From Arcuatula senhousia (Eukaryota; Mollusca; Bivalvia; Mytilida; Mytilidae): a stretch of DNA of 64,000 bases. Of this stretch, positions 49,101 to 53,530 are shown in pieces. The notes under the pieces were generated by a model. The model saw only the letters and a list, made by a program, of their open reading frames with translations. It had not been told where the DNA came from and made no database searches. Position numbers and translations under genes: made by a program. Position 1 is the stretch's first letter, and each line of letters starts with the position of its first letter. The stretch lies in assembly GCA_963971305.1 (NCBI GenBank), contig CAXARO010000999.1, positions 1 to 64,000 on the forward strand, given 5' to 3'.

Positions 49101-50013
49101 TAGGTTAATGATATTTGATGAAATGGTCATATTGCCATAATGTATTGTGGGAAACATTTTAAGATCCATCCAACATCTACTTCCTGTTTACAGAAAATTG
49201 AATTTAGTCACACCTTGTATTCACATATAACTCAGCAACTATTACTCTTACCTTTCTGATGTGTAACAGAAACTTTATATGAAAGTCAAGTATTGTGGAT
49301 TACCATATCAAGTCCATTGGATTACTTTCCTTTTCTAGAAAACTTAGAGCAGGAGTATCACTGGAAAGCATAGGCTCACAATTGTTTGGTTTTTTTTTAA
49401 GTTCTACATGTTCTATGAATTTACACATACACTTATGAATTTTTTCAAGATCAAAATTACGAGTGGAAGACCTGAAGGAGGCCCAGTTAGTCGTTAAAGA
49501 GCACGCATGGAAAGGGGATAAAGATGCCACACATTGTAAATCATGTGAAAAAGAATTCTCTATATCCCGGAGAAAGGTTGGTTTATGTTAAAAAAGTACT
49601 TAAATGCCTTTTAATTCACATGCAGTAATCAACATTTAGACTAGAAAAATTGTATAAACATAAGGAAGTTTTTCTGTGGGGATATTTTCACTACACTTGT
49701 GATAAGTAATTTTCTGAAAAAATACTGAGTAAATATGTTGCCCCAATTAACATGCACATGTTTACTAATAACTCAATTAAAGCTAATGGTATACAAGGTG
49801 GCAACCAAGGTATTATCCTATGAAAAATGTGTACAATTTTCATTACATATTTTTTTCTACCCTTTTCAGCATCATTGTAGAAACTGTGGAGATATTTTCT
49901 GTAATGAGTGCTCTGACAATAAAATGCCCCTGCCATCCTCGGCCAAACCTGTGCGGGTCTGTGATGACTGTCAGACTTATCTTCTTCAACGCTACCATTC
50001 TGCCGGCAATTGA
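4039..50013 (+). CDS. RUFY: RUFY-family protein (RUN and FYVE domain-containing), 16 coding exons, 643 aa
   Basis: Sixteen exons with GT-AG borders and matching phases join to 1,932 nt, 643 codons plus stop. Order in the protein: N-terminal segment (1-44) like the METIYLC start of vertebrate RUFY3; RUN domain about residues 80-228 ([36 protein letters not shown]); long coiled coil about 250-570; FYVE finger 574-632. The FYVE has WKGD (574-577), RKHHCR (595-600), RVC (625-627) and all eight zinc-binding cysteines (583, 586, 599, 602, 607, 610, 627, 630), so PI3P binding should be intact. Family role: endosome and autophagy trafficking through RUN/coiled-coil interactions with small GTPases and FYVE targeting. 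Length is like vertebrate RUFY1/RUFY2. The start ATG at 4039 follows CAAAC and fits the family N-terminus. The gene is convergent with the C2orf81 homologue. Family assignment is firm; which vertebrate paralogue it matches is not, and one pre-duplication gene is likely. Confidence 0.95.
5060..5540 (+). repeat. Hairpin-capped element with about 185-bp tandem core (RUFY intron 1)
   Basis: Starts with ATGCCCC...GGGGCAT hairpin at 5069-5091, then CGTCCGTCC. Two to three related units follow (CACTTACTGACAAATGCCA; GGTAGGTGCA; GAAGAATGGTTAAAG). The same core occurs at 30110-30440 behind a different cap. The 3' end is not clear. Confidence 0.55.
5660..5850 (+). mobile_element. Partial copy of TACTGTGGATTC inverted-repeat MITE
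   Basis: Begins TACTGTGGATTCATTTATTT with CGTGGATACCAATTTTCGT. The right inverted repeat is eroded. Fuller copies are at 23674-23895 and 37333-37489. Confidence 0.6.
5921..6091 (+). CDS. RUFY: RUFY exon 2 (start of RUN domain)
   Basis: Residues 45-101. Contains [20 protein letters not shown] and [18 protein letters not shown], hallmark RUFY sequence at the start of the RUN domain. Acceptor TTTTATAG, donor GTAAGT, phase 1 to phase 1. Confidence 0.95.
6264..6381 (+). CDS. RUFY: RUFY exon 3 (RUN domain)
   Basis: Residues 102-140, including [18 protein letters not shown] and SVREMPHIK, which match the second RUN block. Acceptor TTTCAG, donor GTAAGT; ends in phase 2. Confidence 0.95.
6840..7112 (+). 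repeat. Dispersed repeat, copy in RUFY intron 3
   Basis: Right part (6944-7112) is nearly the same as 46019-46181 (ACGACACAGCCCACAATTAA and so on). Left part (about 6855-6935) aligns with the sequence that ends at the acceptor of RUFY exon 11 (38815-38886). More diverged copies: 53381-53530 in the same orientation; 15415-15475, 34995-35055, 47583-47720 and 54800-54920 reversed. Class unknown; its left part suggests the 3' tail of a retroelement. Confidence 0.6.
7266..7370 (+). CDS. RUFY: RUFY exon 4 (RUN domain)
   Basis: Residues 141-175. Carries [17 protein letters not shown], nearly unchanged from vertebrate RUFY, then [16 protein letters not shown]. Acceptor TTTCAG, donor GTGACT. Confidence 0.95.
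7545..8350 (+). repeat. Tandem repeat, period about 170-180 bp, about five units (intron 4)
   Basis: Units share GACTTTTGTGGAAAATGAAT, TTTGGTATACAGAC and CCCATTTTCATGGTTCAGTG. Units are diverged from one another. No cap hairpin was recognised at either end. Confidence 0.65.
9050..9316 (+). mobile_element. Short hairpin-capped element, TGTCTCCC family (intron 4)
   Basis: 5' ATGTCTCCC pairs with GGGGAGACA at once (hairpin) and with GGGGGAGACAT at the 3' side. The core has GTCCGTCTGTCC, ACTCCTCTGAAACTACTGAA and GAGTTATGGCCCTTTG, shared with the 17159-18402 element. It ends about 50 bases before RUFY exon 5. The 3' boundary is approximate. Confidence 0.6.
9366..9489 (+). CDS. RUFY: RUFY exon 5 (RUN domain)
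   Basis: Residues 176-217: [20 protein letters not shown] followed by [20 protein letters not shown], the third RUN block. Acceptor TTTTTGCAG, donor GTAGGT, ends in phase 0. Confidence 0.95.
9660..11130 (+). repeat. Minisatellite, period about 52 bp, about 18 clear units (intron 5)
   Basis: Unit: TTAATCACCCCTGAACTTTC, ACTAATAGTGGAACATTC, TATCTTATAAACAG. Best preserved 10180-10860, decaying on both sides from about 9660 to 11130. It sits wholly in RUFY intron 5. Confidence 0.85.
11561..11631 (+). CDS. RUFY: RUFY exon 6 (end of RUN domain)
   Basis: Residues 218-240: [20 protein letters not shown]. The IGVIDFS-YLK string is conserved in the family and closes the RUN domain. Acceptor TCTTCTAG, donor GTATGA. 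Confidence 0.93.
12565..12636 (+). CDS. RUFY: RUFY exon 7 (linker, start of coiled coil)
   Basis: Residues 241-264, including [17 protein letters not shown], which matches the conserved AAILDQKNYVEELNR of vertebrate RUFY. Acceptor TATTTCAG, donor GTATGC. Confidence 0.93.
13501..13672 (+). CDS. RUFY: RUFY exon 8 (coiled coil)
   Basis: Residues 265-322. Heptad-rich ([25 protein letters not shown]). Same position and length class as the vertebrate first coiled-coil block. Acceptor TTTTTCTAG, donor GTGAGA, phase 0 end. Confidence 0.9.
13752..14848 (+). mobile_element. Hairpin-capped element, ATACGACCGC family (intron 8)
   Basis: 5' part with GTCGTCGTCATTGTCGTCGT and a doubled core (TTTTGATATATATT; AAAAGGGGCTAAAATGGGTG). 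3' part shares GAGTCCACCATGGGCTGCAT-type sequence with 2240-2340, then GCAGTCGTATCATGCTGCGC. The 5' cap is decayed. Confidence 0.6.
16600..16716 (+). CDS. RUFY: RUFY exon 9 (coiled coil)
   Basis: Residues 323-361: [20 protein letters not shown] then [19 protein letters not shown]. This aligns with the vertebrate VETELQTYKHSRQGLDEMY segment. Acceptor TTGCCAG, donor GTGAGA, phase 0 on both sides. Confidence 0.93.
17159..18402 (+). mobile_element. Hairpin-capped element with six 169-bp tandem units (intron 9)
   Basis: 5' cap TATACCCCACGCAACGAAGT folds on itself (GTTGC...GGGTA). The 3' end has the inverted partner GCGTGGGGTA, then palindrome GTGAGCGTGCTCAC and TAAGGTTCTTTCAT. Core units (GTTTGTAATCGCAACTCC at 17247, 17415, 17584, 17753, 17922, 18091) have period 168-169. 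Flanking bases fit insertion between two Ts. This matches the layout of molluscan pearl/HINE-type non-autonomous elements. No protein is encoded. Confidence 0.75.
18900..19206 (+). repeat. 148-bp direct duplication, offset 159 bp
   Basis: 18900-19047 and 19059-19206 appear identical. Their end abuts GATGAATCCACAGTA, the right end of the TACTGTGGATTC MITE. The identity suggests a recent event or an assembly artefact. Confidence 0.8.
19854..20021 (+). CDS. RUFY: RUFY exon 10 (coiled coil)
   Basis: Residues 362-417. Contains [20 protein letters not shown] and [15 protein letters not shown], among the best conserved RUFY coiled-coil sequence. Donor GTAAGT at 20022 opens the 18.9-kb intron 10. 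Phase 0 on both sides. Confidence 0.95.
20117..20328. mobile_element. MITE-like element, TACTATAAGCCAAC / GTTTACAGTA
   Basis: Roughly inverted ends. The interior has TTTGCAAATTTTGTAAGG and CACAAAATAAAG, shared with 28169-28378. A diverged palindromic element just after RUFY exon 10. Confidence 0.5.
20984..21322. mobile_element. Inverted-repeat element, AAGACCCGTTTACACA ends
   Basis: Left end AAGACCCGTTTACACAGTAT is inverted at the right end (GTGTGAACGGGCCTT). Internal ATCAAATCATTTATTTCA also pairs with ATATGATTTGAAATACAT. No ORF. Class not assigned. Confidence 0.55.
22085..22362 (+). repeat. GC-rich tRNA-like/SINE-like patch (low certainty)
   Basis: Stands out in AT-rich intron. Two stretches resemble a tRNA-Ser/Leu A box (GGTGTCCGAGTGGT at about 22100 and CCGTCCGAGTGGTCTAAAGC at 22319). 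The second is followed by GGTTTGAATACC, a B-box look-alike, but the boxes are too close for a tRNA. Read as a tRNA-derived SINE remnant, not a tRNA gene. Confidence 0.35.
23108..23290 (+). repeat. Tandem duplication, about 110 bp period
   Basis: Two units share AATTAAAATGCGGTAATTCT-type sequence, AATTGACACCTTGAA and CGATGAAATG(C/T)CACTTGT. Confidence 0.6.
23476..23608. repeat. Long inverted repeat (49-base arms)
   Basis: Arms 23476-23524 (AGAATTGAATGTTTG...AAACCGTTG) and 23560-23608 (CAACGGTTTTAC...CATTCAATTCT) pair almost fully around a 35-base loop. No flanking target duplication seen. Fold-back element or hairpin. Confidence 0.8.
23674..23895. mobile_element. TACTGTGGATTC palindromic MITE, complete copy
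   Basis: Left end TACTGTGGATTCATTTATTT, right end AATAATGAATCCACAGTA. The inner arms GTGGGTACCAATTTTC and GAAAATTGATACCCCACG also pair. Flanks fit a TA target. Copies at 37333-37489 (full), 5660-5850 and 58545-58740 (partial). Confidence 0.75.
25210..26320 (+). mobile_element. Hairpin-capped element, TAAGTCCCC family (outer copy, nested)
   Basis: 5' piece 25210-25261 (TAAGTCCCCCAAACAAAG, self-pairing with GTTTGGGGACTT). It resumes at 25828 and ends with partner TCGTTTGGGGGACTT, imperfect hairpin TGTGA...TCACA and AATACTTGT at 26320. It is inserted between CTTAT and TATTC of the 25149-27175 element. Confidence 0.75.
25262..25827 (+). mobile_element. Hairpin-capped element, TAAGTCCCC family (inner copy)
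   Basis: 566-bp complete copy with the same ends as the outer one (TAAGTCCCCC start, AATACTTGT end), inserted at base 52 of that copy between two Ts. The interiors are nearly identical, which is why two near-identical reading frames occur 493 bases apart; neither is a gene. Confidence 0.78.
28169..28378. mobile_element. MITE-like element related to 20117-20328
   Basis: Left end TACTGTATACCAACCAATTT; interior TTCGCAAGGTTAAAAAATTC and ACACAAAATAAAG; right part GAAAAAAGTTGGTGTAGA. A diverged copy. Confidence 0.5.
28379..30018. other. AT-rich intron sequence, nothing recognised
   Basis: Part of RUFY intron 10. No supported exon, RNA gene or capped element was found. Confidence 0.5.
30019..30440 (+). 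repeat. Hairpin-capped element, AGCTCCCCT family
   Basis: Cap AGCTCCCCTAATGAAATCCA pairs with AGAGGGGACT. The core units (TTGGTATGGTTGATGCACC; TCAGATGCTGACTGTAACCT; AGAAGAATGGTTAGAGTCC) are shared with 5060-5540 although the caps differ. 3' end not defined. Confidence 0.5.
30445..31752 (+). mobile_element. Compound repeat: GCCTGC cap and 3' part of TGTCTCGCC family
   Basis: A cap at about 30452 (GCCTGCAAAGCCAAAGGCTA, pairing with AAAGCAGG) opens a decayed element. From about 30890 the core is the 'CTTTTGACC...TTGAGTGACTTTGAC' type, ending GTGCCAGCAGACGAGAC, AAGTGTTAACTCTTGT at 31752. The 3' end is the same as in 39215-39770 and 59770-60498. Interrupted by 31237-31535. Confidence 0.6.
31237..31535. 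mobile_element. 299-bp inverted-repeat transposon insertion with AGTTG duplication
   Basis: Ends CAGGGTTCACCACAG and CTGTGGTGATCCCTG are inverted repeats (14 of 15). AGTTG occurs at 31232-31236 and 31536-31540. The interrupted repeat reads CACAGTTGCATCCCC in its other copies, which gives the empty site. No transposase. CAGGG ends recall hAT elements, but the duplication is 5 bp, not 8. Confidence 0.75.
32127..32515 (+). mobile_element. Hairpin-capped element, ATGCCCC family
   Basis: Cap TATGCCCCGGCAACGACATG pairs with GAGGGCAT. Core has CAGTATG(G/A)CAAACTGTATGTCC twice. 3' end GTGTCCCATTGACACATTCC. Related to 35655-36382 and 44949-45250. Confidence 0.55.
32791..33767 (+). mobile_element. Hairpin-capped element, ACCTGACC family
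   Basis: Cap TAGCACACCTGACCCGAAGG pairs with GGGTCATGTGAGCT. Core of two main units (CTTCTTCTCTGAAACCACTG; ACCAACCAACATGGC). 3' partner ATCAGGTGAGC, palindrome AGGCTCCTGGGAGCCT, end CTAGT at 33767, flanked by T. Related to 42036-43497. Confidence 0.72.
34248..34424 (+). other. Possible alternative terminal exon inside RUFY intron 10
   Basis: A good acceptor (long T-rich tract ending CACCCAG at 34247) opens a phase-0 reading frame, as required after exon 10. It gives 58 residues beginning [18 protein letters not shown] and a stop at 34422. The first part is helix-friendly, the rest hydrophobic ([11 protein letters not shown]). AATAAA follows at about 34856. If used it would yield a RUFY isoform without FYVE. 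I do not recognise the peptide, and chance is a real alternative. Confidence 0.25.
34425..35654. other. Very AT-rich intron sequence
   Basis: RUFY intron 10. One eroded copy of the dispersed repeat (GGGCTGTGTCGTGTACACTT, about 34995-35055) and candidate poly(A) signals near 34771 and 34856. No gene seen. Confidence 0.45.
35655..36382 (+). mobile_element. Hairpin-capped element with tandem core, GGCCCCC family
   Basis: Cap TAGGCCCCCACGACAACTTG pairs with GTCAGGGGTGC. Four related units of about 165 bp (TCCGTCAAGCTTTTC; GGTTCAGTATGACAA). 3' part GGGGCATCTGAC, palindrome TGTCCAATGGACA, CATTCCTTCT. Cores are shared with 32127-32515. Confidence 0.65.
37333..37489. mobile_element. TACTGTGGATTC palindromic MITE, full copy
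   Basis: Ends TACTGTTGATTCATTTATTT and AATAATGAAACCACAGTA are inverted. Shorter than the 23674-23895 copy. Confidence 0.65.
37735..38598 (+). pseudogene. Reverse transcriptase fragment, 287 codons
   Basis: Open reading frame with [20 protein letters not shown] (about residues 87-106) and the catalytic box [11 protein letters not shown] (about 130-140), then [19 protein letters not shown] and [18 protein letters not shown]. The order and wording are those of an RT family common in molluscs and amphioxus, which I place tentatively with Penelope-like elements. The N-terminal RT motifs, including the motif A aspartate region, are missing or decayed ([13 protein letters not shown]), and a stop lies just upstream of the ATG. 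No endonuclease domain follows. The frame is intact but the copy is 5'-truncated and probably not functional. Confidence 0.75.
37735..38886 (+). mobile_element. 5'-truncated reverse-transcriptase element (Penelope-like suspected)
   Basis: Contains the RT fragment at 37735-38598 and about 290 bases of 3' tail. The last about 70 bases (GATTGATCATTCAAGTTCGG then TAGTTTTGTTATTACCTTTA) recur in diverged form at about 6855-6935. The tail ends at, or within a few bases of, RUFY exon 11. Sense orientation to RUFY. Target duplication not found. Confidence 0.65.
38887..38984 (+). CDS. RUFY: RUFY exon 11 (coiled coil)
   Basis: Residues 418-449: [20 protein letters not shown], matching the vertebrate EIIARLEEKTN block. 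Its acceptor (TTTATTTCAG) is the last part of a repeat-derived sequence that abuts the exon. Phase 0 start fits exon 10, so no exon needs to be missing across the long intron. Donor GTGGGT. Confidence 0.9.
39215..39770 (+). mobile_element. Hairpin-capped element, TGTCTCGCC family (intron 11)
   Basis: Cap GTCACCCCTACGAAGCAGAG pairs with GTGGGAC. Two core units (GGTATGCATATGCCCCAGTA; TTTTGACCTTGACCTTGATT). 3' end GTGCCAGCAGGCAAGTC then GTGTTAACTCTTAT at 39770. Same family as 59770-60498. Confidence 0.68.
40235..40321 (+). CDS. RUFY: RUFY exon 12 (coiled coil)
   Basis: Residues 450-478: [20 protein letters not shown] then AEKDTK. Acceptor GGATACAG, donor GTAAGA. Phase 2 on both sides. Less conserved than its neighbours, as expected for this coiled-coil stretch. 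Confidence 0.88.
40850..41053. mobile_element. C-rich inverted-repeat element, CTATAGAGGG ends
   Basis: Perfect 10-bp inverted ends CTATAGAGGG / CCCTCTATAG. The interior repeats TCCCG with AAATAAA spacers about ten times (GATTCCCGCATCCCG and similar), strikingly C-rich in an AT-rich intron. No ORF. Confidence 0.65.
41859..41983. mobile_element. 103-bp fold-back element with 11-bp target duplication
   Basis: GATATCATTAC occurs at 41859-41869 and 41973-41983. Between them (41870-41972) arms of about 45 bases pair: AGTCTGATTAAAATACAGAC on the left, GTCTGTATTTTAATCAGACT on the right. Long inverted repeats with a 9-11 bp duplication are typical of Mutator-like elements. Confidence 0.8.
42036..43497 (+). 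mobile_element. Hairpin-capped element with about 160-bp tandem core (intron 12)
   Basis: Cap TAGCTTACCTGGCCAAAGGC pairs with GGCCATGTGAGCT. Six or so units (GTCAGATGACCCCTTATAGG; AAAACTATTGCAGATAGAG; GCTTGCTTAAATGTTCAGCT). 3' partner ACCAGGTGAGC, palindrome AGGCTCCTGGGAGCCT, end CTTGT at 43497, flanked by T. The closest copy to a complete member of the ACCTG family. Confidence 0.78.
43829..43958 (+). CDS. RUFY: RUFY exon 13 (coiled coil)
   Basis: Residues 479-522: [20 protein letters not shown] matches the vertebrate LETDLKIEKEWRQTLQ block. Acceptor TTTTACAG, donor GTCAGT, phase 0 end. Confidence 0.95.
44053..44525 (+). repeat. Duplicated segment (offset about 345 bp) in intron 13
   Basis: 44053-44180 and 44397-44525 share TATTAACCAGATATTTTCTA and GTAAAATAATGTAGCTTTTC. 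The duplication includes the 5' part of an ATACGACCGC-family element. Confidence 0.65.
44180..44942 (+). mobile_element. ATACGACCGC-family element, decayed and partly duplicated
   Basis: Two 5' parts (GTCATCGTTGTCGTTGTCTG near 44221; TATACTACCGCAAATTTTTG near 44533) and one 3' part (AGTCCACCATAAGGCTGCAT; GTCGTATCATCATGCACTCA). Confidence 0.5.
44949..45250 (+). repeat. Hairpin-capped element, ATGCCTC type, decayed
   Basis: Cap TATGCCTCAACAACAACATG pairs weakly with AGTGGGCATC. Core CAGTATGACAAACAGTATGT as in 32127-32515. 3' end not clear. Confidence 0.45.
46019..46181 (+). repeat. Dispersed repeat, second good copy
   Basis: Nearly identical to 6944-7112 (GTACGCGACACAGCCCACAA; ACAACCGCCAGCAGCCTTCA; ATTGGCCCATGGTCTAAATA). 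High identity between two distant introns suggests recent spread. Confidence 0.75.
46800..46946. mobile_element. 147-bp inverted-repeat transposon, AGTGTTCTCCC ends
   Basis: AGTGTTCTCCC and GGGAGAACAC are inverted. TGTTTTAC stands at 46792-46799 and 46947-46954. Interior repeats TAGCACTGTGGTAA three times. CAGTG ends and an 8-bp duplication point to the hAT type. Confidence 0.7.
47583..47720 (-). repeat. Dispersed repeat, inverted diverged copy
   Basis: Reverse of 6944-7112: CCAATTGAAAAACAGCAAGC, GTAGACTGCTGGCTG, GTAGGTTGCGTGGTGTACAC. Confidence 0.55.
47730..48467. other. Intron 13 right part, no feature recognised
   Basis: AT-rich, no capped element or exon before RUFY exon 14 at 48468. 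Confidence 0.4.
48468..48562 (+). CDS. RUFY: RUFY exon 14 (coiled coil)
   Basis: Residues 523-553: [20 protein letters not shown] then [11 protein letters not shown], matching vertebrate EEQEQALQELG. Acceptor TTTTGACAG, donor GTAAGT. Confidence 0.94.
49450..49576 (+). CDS. RUFY: RUFY exon 15 (first half of FYVE finger)
   Basis: Residues 554-596. [12 protein letters not shown], then WKGD (574-577, the FYVE WxxD motif), [16 protein letters not shown] with zinc ligands C583 and C586. The exon ends inside the R(R/K)HHCR motif. Acceptor TTTTTCAAG, donor GTTGGT, phase 0 end. Confidence 0.96.
49870..50013 (+). CDS. RUFY: RUFY exon 16 (second half of FYVE finger, stop)
   Basis: Residues 597-643 and [23 protein letters not shown] carries C599, C602, C607, C610; PVRVCDDC carries the RVC motif and C627, C630. 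The basic HHCR patch is the PI3P-binding site in this family. Acceptor CCTTTTCAG. Confidence 0.97.
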   Translation, partial: HHCRNCGDIFCNECSDNKMPLPSSAKPVRVCDDCQTYLLQRYHSAGN

Positions 50014-50242
50014 CCATCACCTTGATGATATATTTGTGCTTGAAATAAACACACATAGAGGTCAGACTGTACCACAGCATGACCTTGTGAAGATAATAAA
50101 AATAATTGCTTGAACAAATGCTTAATGAAAATTCAAGAAGAAGAATTTATGTGAGATTGCCATTAAAGAAGACATTTGACCTCTTCATATGTCTAAAAAG
50201 TGCTACATGATATATCTTAATTATAAATCACTTAACTGTATA

Positions 50243-50248
50243 AATAAA
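50243..50248 (+). terminator. Candidate polyadenylation signal of RUFY
   Basis: AATAAA about 230 bases after the stop, followed by a TGTGTTTG-rich stretch. A second AATAAA at 52521-52526 would give a much longer 3' UTR that includes a mobile element. AATAAA at 50044 is probably too close to the stop. Transcript ends cannot be decided from sequence. Confidence 0.35.
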
Positions 50249-50619
50249 TTTGTGTTTGACCTTGTGAGGTTAAACTGTAACAACTTGTCAAATGTAAGCT
50301 AGCAATACTAAGTATGTGTATTTGTTGTTATAGTAACCATCCATTGCTCATGTTGCCATGACAACAATTTAGGGCATGTAAACACTGAGATAAACATTCC
50401 ATGAGATTCCATGTGCATGAAGCAAAATACAAGGGTTCAATTTTTCATCTCTTATTATCATACTCCACCCATTTCAGTCTTTTCCAATCTTAAACTTAAT
50501 TGTTGGACAATTATTTTTCTTCCTATGCTTCCACTGAGTCACTCTATAAAGTGGTTGCAATATATGTATTAATTTGTACTTTATACATAAAAATTAAAGC
50601 ATGACAATAACAGCTTGAA

Positions 50620-51890
50620 AATTTGTGTCAAATTTTCGGGGGATCCACATTTGGGCTAATTGTCCCCCGCCGCAAATTAGTAAGAGGGACTTAGTAATGG
50701 TCTCCGTCCGTCCGTCCGTCTGTCATGTTTTTTGTGGGTGCAACTCCTGGGACACTACTGAACAGATGTTGCTGAAACTTTACACACTGATAGGGTACTA
50801 TTACAATGTAGTAGGTGATCATCCCATATTTGAAATTTTCAAAATGGCCGCCGTTTTATATGGAAACCGGAAGAAAGGTCAAAATATAGGACATTCAATA
50901 TCTCGGTTACCTAGGTGCACAGGGTTCAGAAATTTTGTAGGCTGATAGAACAAAAGGTACTCTTTAATAATACGGAAAGAATTTTGAAGAATTTTTTACA
51001 GTTTTTGACTTATTTACGATTTTGTGATTTTCTGGTCCAAAAAATGGGACTTTGTCTAATTTTTTGACTGAATGATTTCGTCTCCCAAACAACCAATTTC
51101 TATTGTTTCTCAGAGAATATATGGCTCGAATTTACATACCACACAACTTTCATGCGGCGGCGGGGGACACATGGCTACGCGTAGCAATCTTGTTGGCAAT
51201 ACGTTTGGGCCAAAAAAAGATTACATTTGGGCTAATTGCAGTCGACCTTTGGGGTAAAGCTTAATTGGACAATGCACAGGTAAATACAGGTAAATATTAT
51301 AAAATTCTGTATATTTTCTTATTATTTTACAAAGACAAAAATGTACATGATAAAGTTTTATCAACAGCACTAAAGATTGTTTAAGTTAAAATCACACTTA
51401 ACATGCTAAAAGCATAGAACTAAAGATACACAGTCAATGCAGACTTTAAAGACGGATACATGCACAGAACTTGTTTAACTTACAGCTTTCAGAAACTGAT
51501 GTCTGGATAAACTTCCTGTCCTCTAAACCATCCATCGTAAAATCAGTTGACATGAAGACCAAATGATTTTGAAATTTATTTTATATAGTGTGAATAGAAG
51601 GGATTAAAAATTCATCCAATGGTCAAAGAGGAACAGAAATCTTCTACTAGATTAAACTGGTATACACAAGTTCTTGATTTTCCATTTTTTTTGGGTAATT
51701 TTTTATTCTTCAAAATTTGAAATTTTTATCACCCAAATGTATATAATCTATAAAGACTTTGGTAGAAATCTACCTTTATTTACCTGTTCAGGTAAATATC
51801 TAATTAGCCCAAACGTCAAGTGCAATTAGCCCAAATGAAAATCTGTATTTTTGAATTTTTGGCCCAAATGTAATGCGCCCAAATTTTCAT
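50620..51890. repeat. Outer inverted repeats around the 50661-51193 element
   Basis: ACATTTGGGCTAATTG occurs at 50648 (interrupted after TAAT) and at about 51226. Its inverse (CAATTAGCCCAAATG; GCCCAAATGTAATGCGCCC) lies at about 51813-51880. This suggests an older inverted-repeat element into which the capped element jumped. Confidence 0.5.
50661..51193 (+). mobile_element. Hairpin-capped element, TGTCCCCCGCCGC family (RUFY downstream region)
   Basis: Cap TGTCCCCCGCCGC; 3' partner GCGGCGGCGGGGGACA (13 bp inverted), palindrome GCTACGCGTAGC, end AATCTTGT at 51193, flanked by T on both sides. The core (TTCAAAATGGCCGCCG; AATATCTCGGTTACCTAGGT) is the same type as in 25262-25827, which has other caps. 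Confidence 0.75.
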
Positions 51891-51899
51891 GTTTGCCAA

Positions 51900-53380
51900 A
51901 CTTAACATTGAAGTTGTAGATAATTGATTTAAAGATACACTCCTAAGATTGTTATGTTCAATTTCAACTGTTCAACCAAAAAAAGGAGACTTTATAATGC
52001 ACTGTTTGAAATGCAAGTTTATTAATAAAATATATATTTTTTTTAATTTGATTTTGTTTAAAAGGATATGAACACTAATACATTGTTAAATCATAATTCC
52101 TCAGTCCTATACTTGTGAAAGTTTCAGCACAGTAACCTTTCTGTTTTACTGCTTTTTAAATTGCCAATATATTAATACATGTATAAACATTATATTTATA
52201 ATAATCACAAACTGAGAAAAAATATCTTTAAAACTTCATATCACCACAGTATATCAGTTTATATCATTTTGTTATTCTATGTTTTCTACTTGATTTTGCT
52301 TAAGGTATACCTAAATGTATGCAAGTTTTCTGAATGATAGGGATAAAGAATGTCGGAATATGTTGAGATTGTGAGAGAATTTTTTTTTATCATTTATGAT
52401 TATTTTTTACTGTGTATGCATTCAGAGTGTATTAAGACTGTGTATTTTTGTTATTATTTTATAATATGTATTATAATTTGAGATTTTATGATGAACTAAT
52501 ATTTGTATTGTATTTTACTGAATAAAATATTCCTTCTATTGGGGTATAATAAGGTATTTTAAAAGCTATACATTGTATTTGGGAAAAGAAAAAACAGCTA
52601 AAAAAAATCAGAAACTATTAAGAAACATTTTGTATGAAATTGACTTTTGGGTTCTTTCATTTTTTTTTTTTTTTTGTTCGAAACCAAATTTGACCTCAAA
52701 GAGATTTCTTCTTTTTATCATACACTCGTGCAAATTTCTGAATCATAAAATTTTTGATACGTTAGTCTTCCTAATTTCAATTAATTCATTGCTTTATATT
52801 TGTTGTAAACAATACAGAGATTCCTAATAGTCATGGGTTGGTGCAAATAATGTTATTGTATTAAAAAGAATAAATTATTTATTGACTTGTTAAGATTTTA
52901 TTTATAGCCTCAGTTGATGATTTGGAAAAAAAAATGAGTGAGGAATCTGATGGTGACAGGGGTACCAGGAAGTGAAAGTTTTTATAAGCTTTACTCAATA
53001 CTGATTTCCTTCAAAGTTTGTTTTAAATTCAAACAGATGTGTAACGAGAATTACCCTGGATTCTCGGTGTAACCTCTCCCCCTCCTTTTTGGCGGATTTC
53101 ACAGAGTGAAAAATCTGGTCTCAGGCGGGTGGGCATTGAAGATACTTTCGTATCAGTTTTATCAACAACTACTTGTCACAGCCACCTGATATTTGGTATA
53201 CAGCATCAGGGTTGGGTCCCATAAAGTGGGATTCGATTACAGGTCAGTCGCTCACCTACTTCCTGTTAAACGAAATCCAGCCAATTTTTACTTTGACAGA
53301 TTTTAAAAAAATCCTAGATTTGCCAGCAATGAGAACCGACAAAAGAGTCATTTGAACTTTCAAGTTAACAAGTAAGAATG
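51900..53380. other. Intergenic / possible long RUFY 3' UTR
   Basis: AT-rich. AATAAA at 52521-52526. No exon or capped element recognised. Confidence 0.4.
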
Positions 53381-53530
53381 GAATGAGATGTGGATAAGTG
53401 TATTGGACACAATTTACATTTATTAACAGCAAAATAATATCCTCAATGGAATACAGCCAACAGCCTTCAATGTGACAAGTGGTCCCTGCTCGCCATTTTG
53501 CAATTGGCCCAAAATAAAAATTTAATGCGT
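53381..53530 (+). repeat. Dispersed repeat, diverged copy
   Basis: GAGATGTGGATAAGTGTATT, CAGCCAACAGCCTTCAATG, GCAATTGGCCCAAAATAAA align with 6944-7112. Confidence 0.55.

Noticed and set aside
49691..50080. 129-codon open frame on the minus strand
   Set aside because: It lies antisense over RUFY exon 16 and has no recognisable domain.
49820..50113. 97-codon open frame on the + strand
   Set aside because: It is the wrong frame of the FYVE exon; the correct frame gives the eight-cysteine finger.
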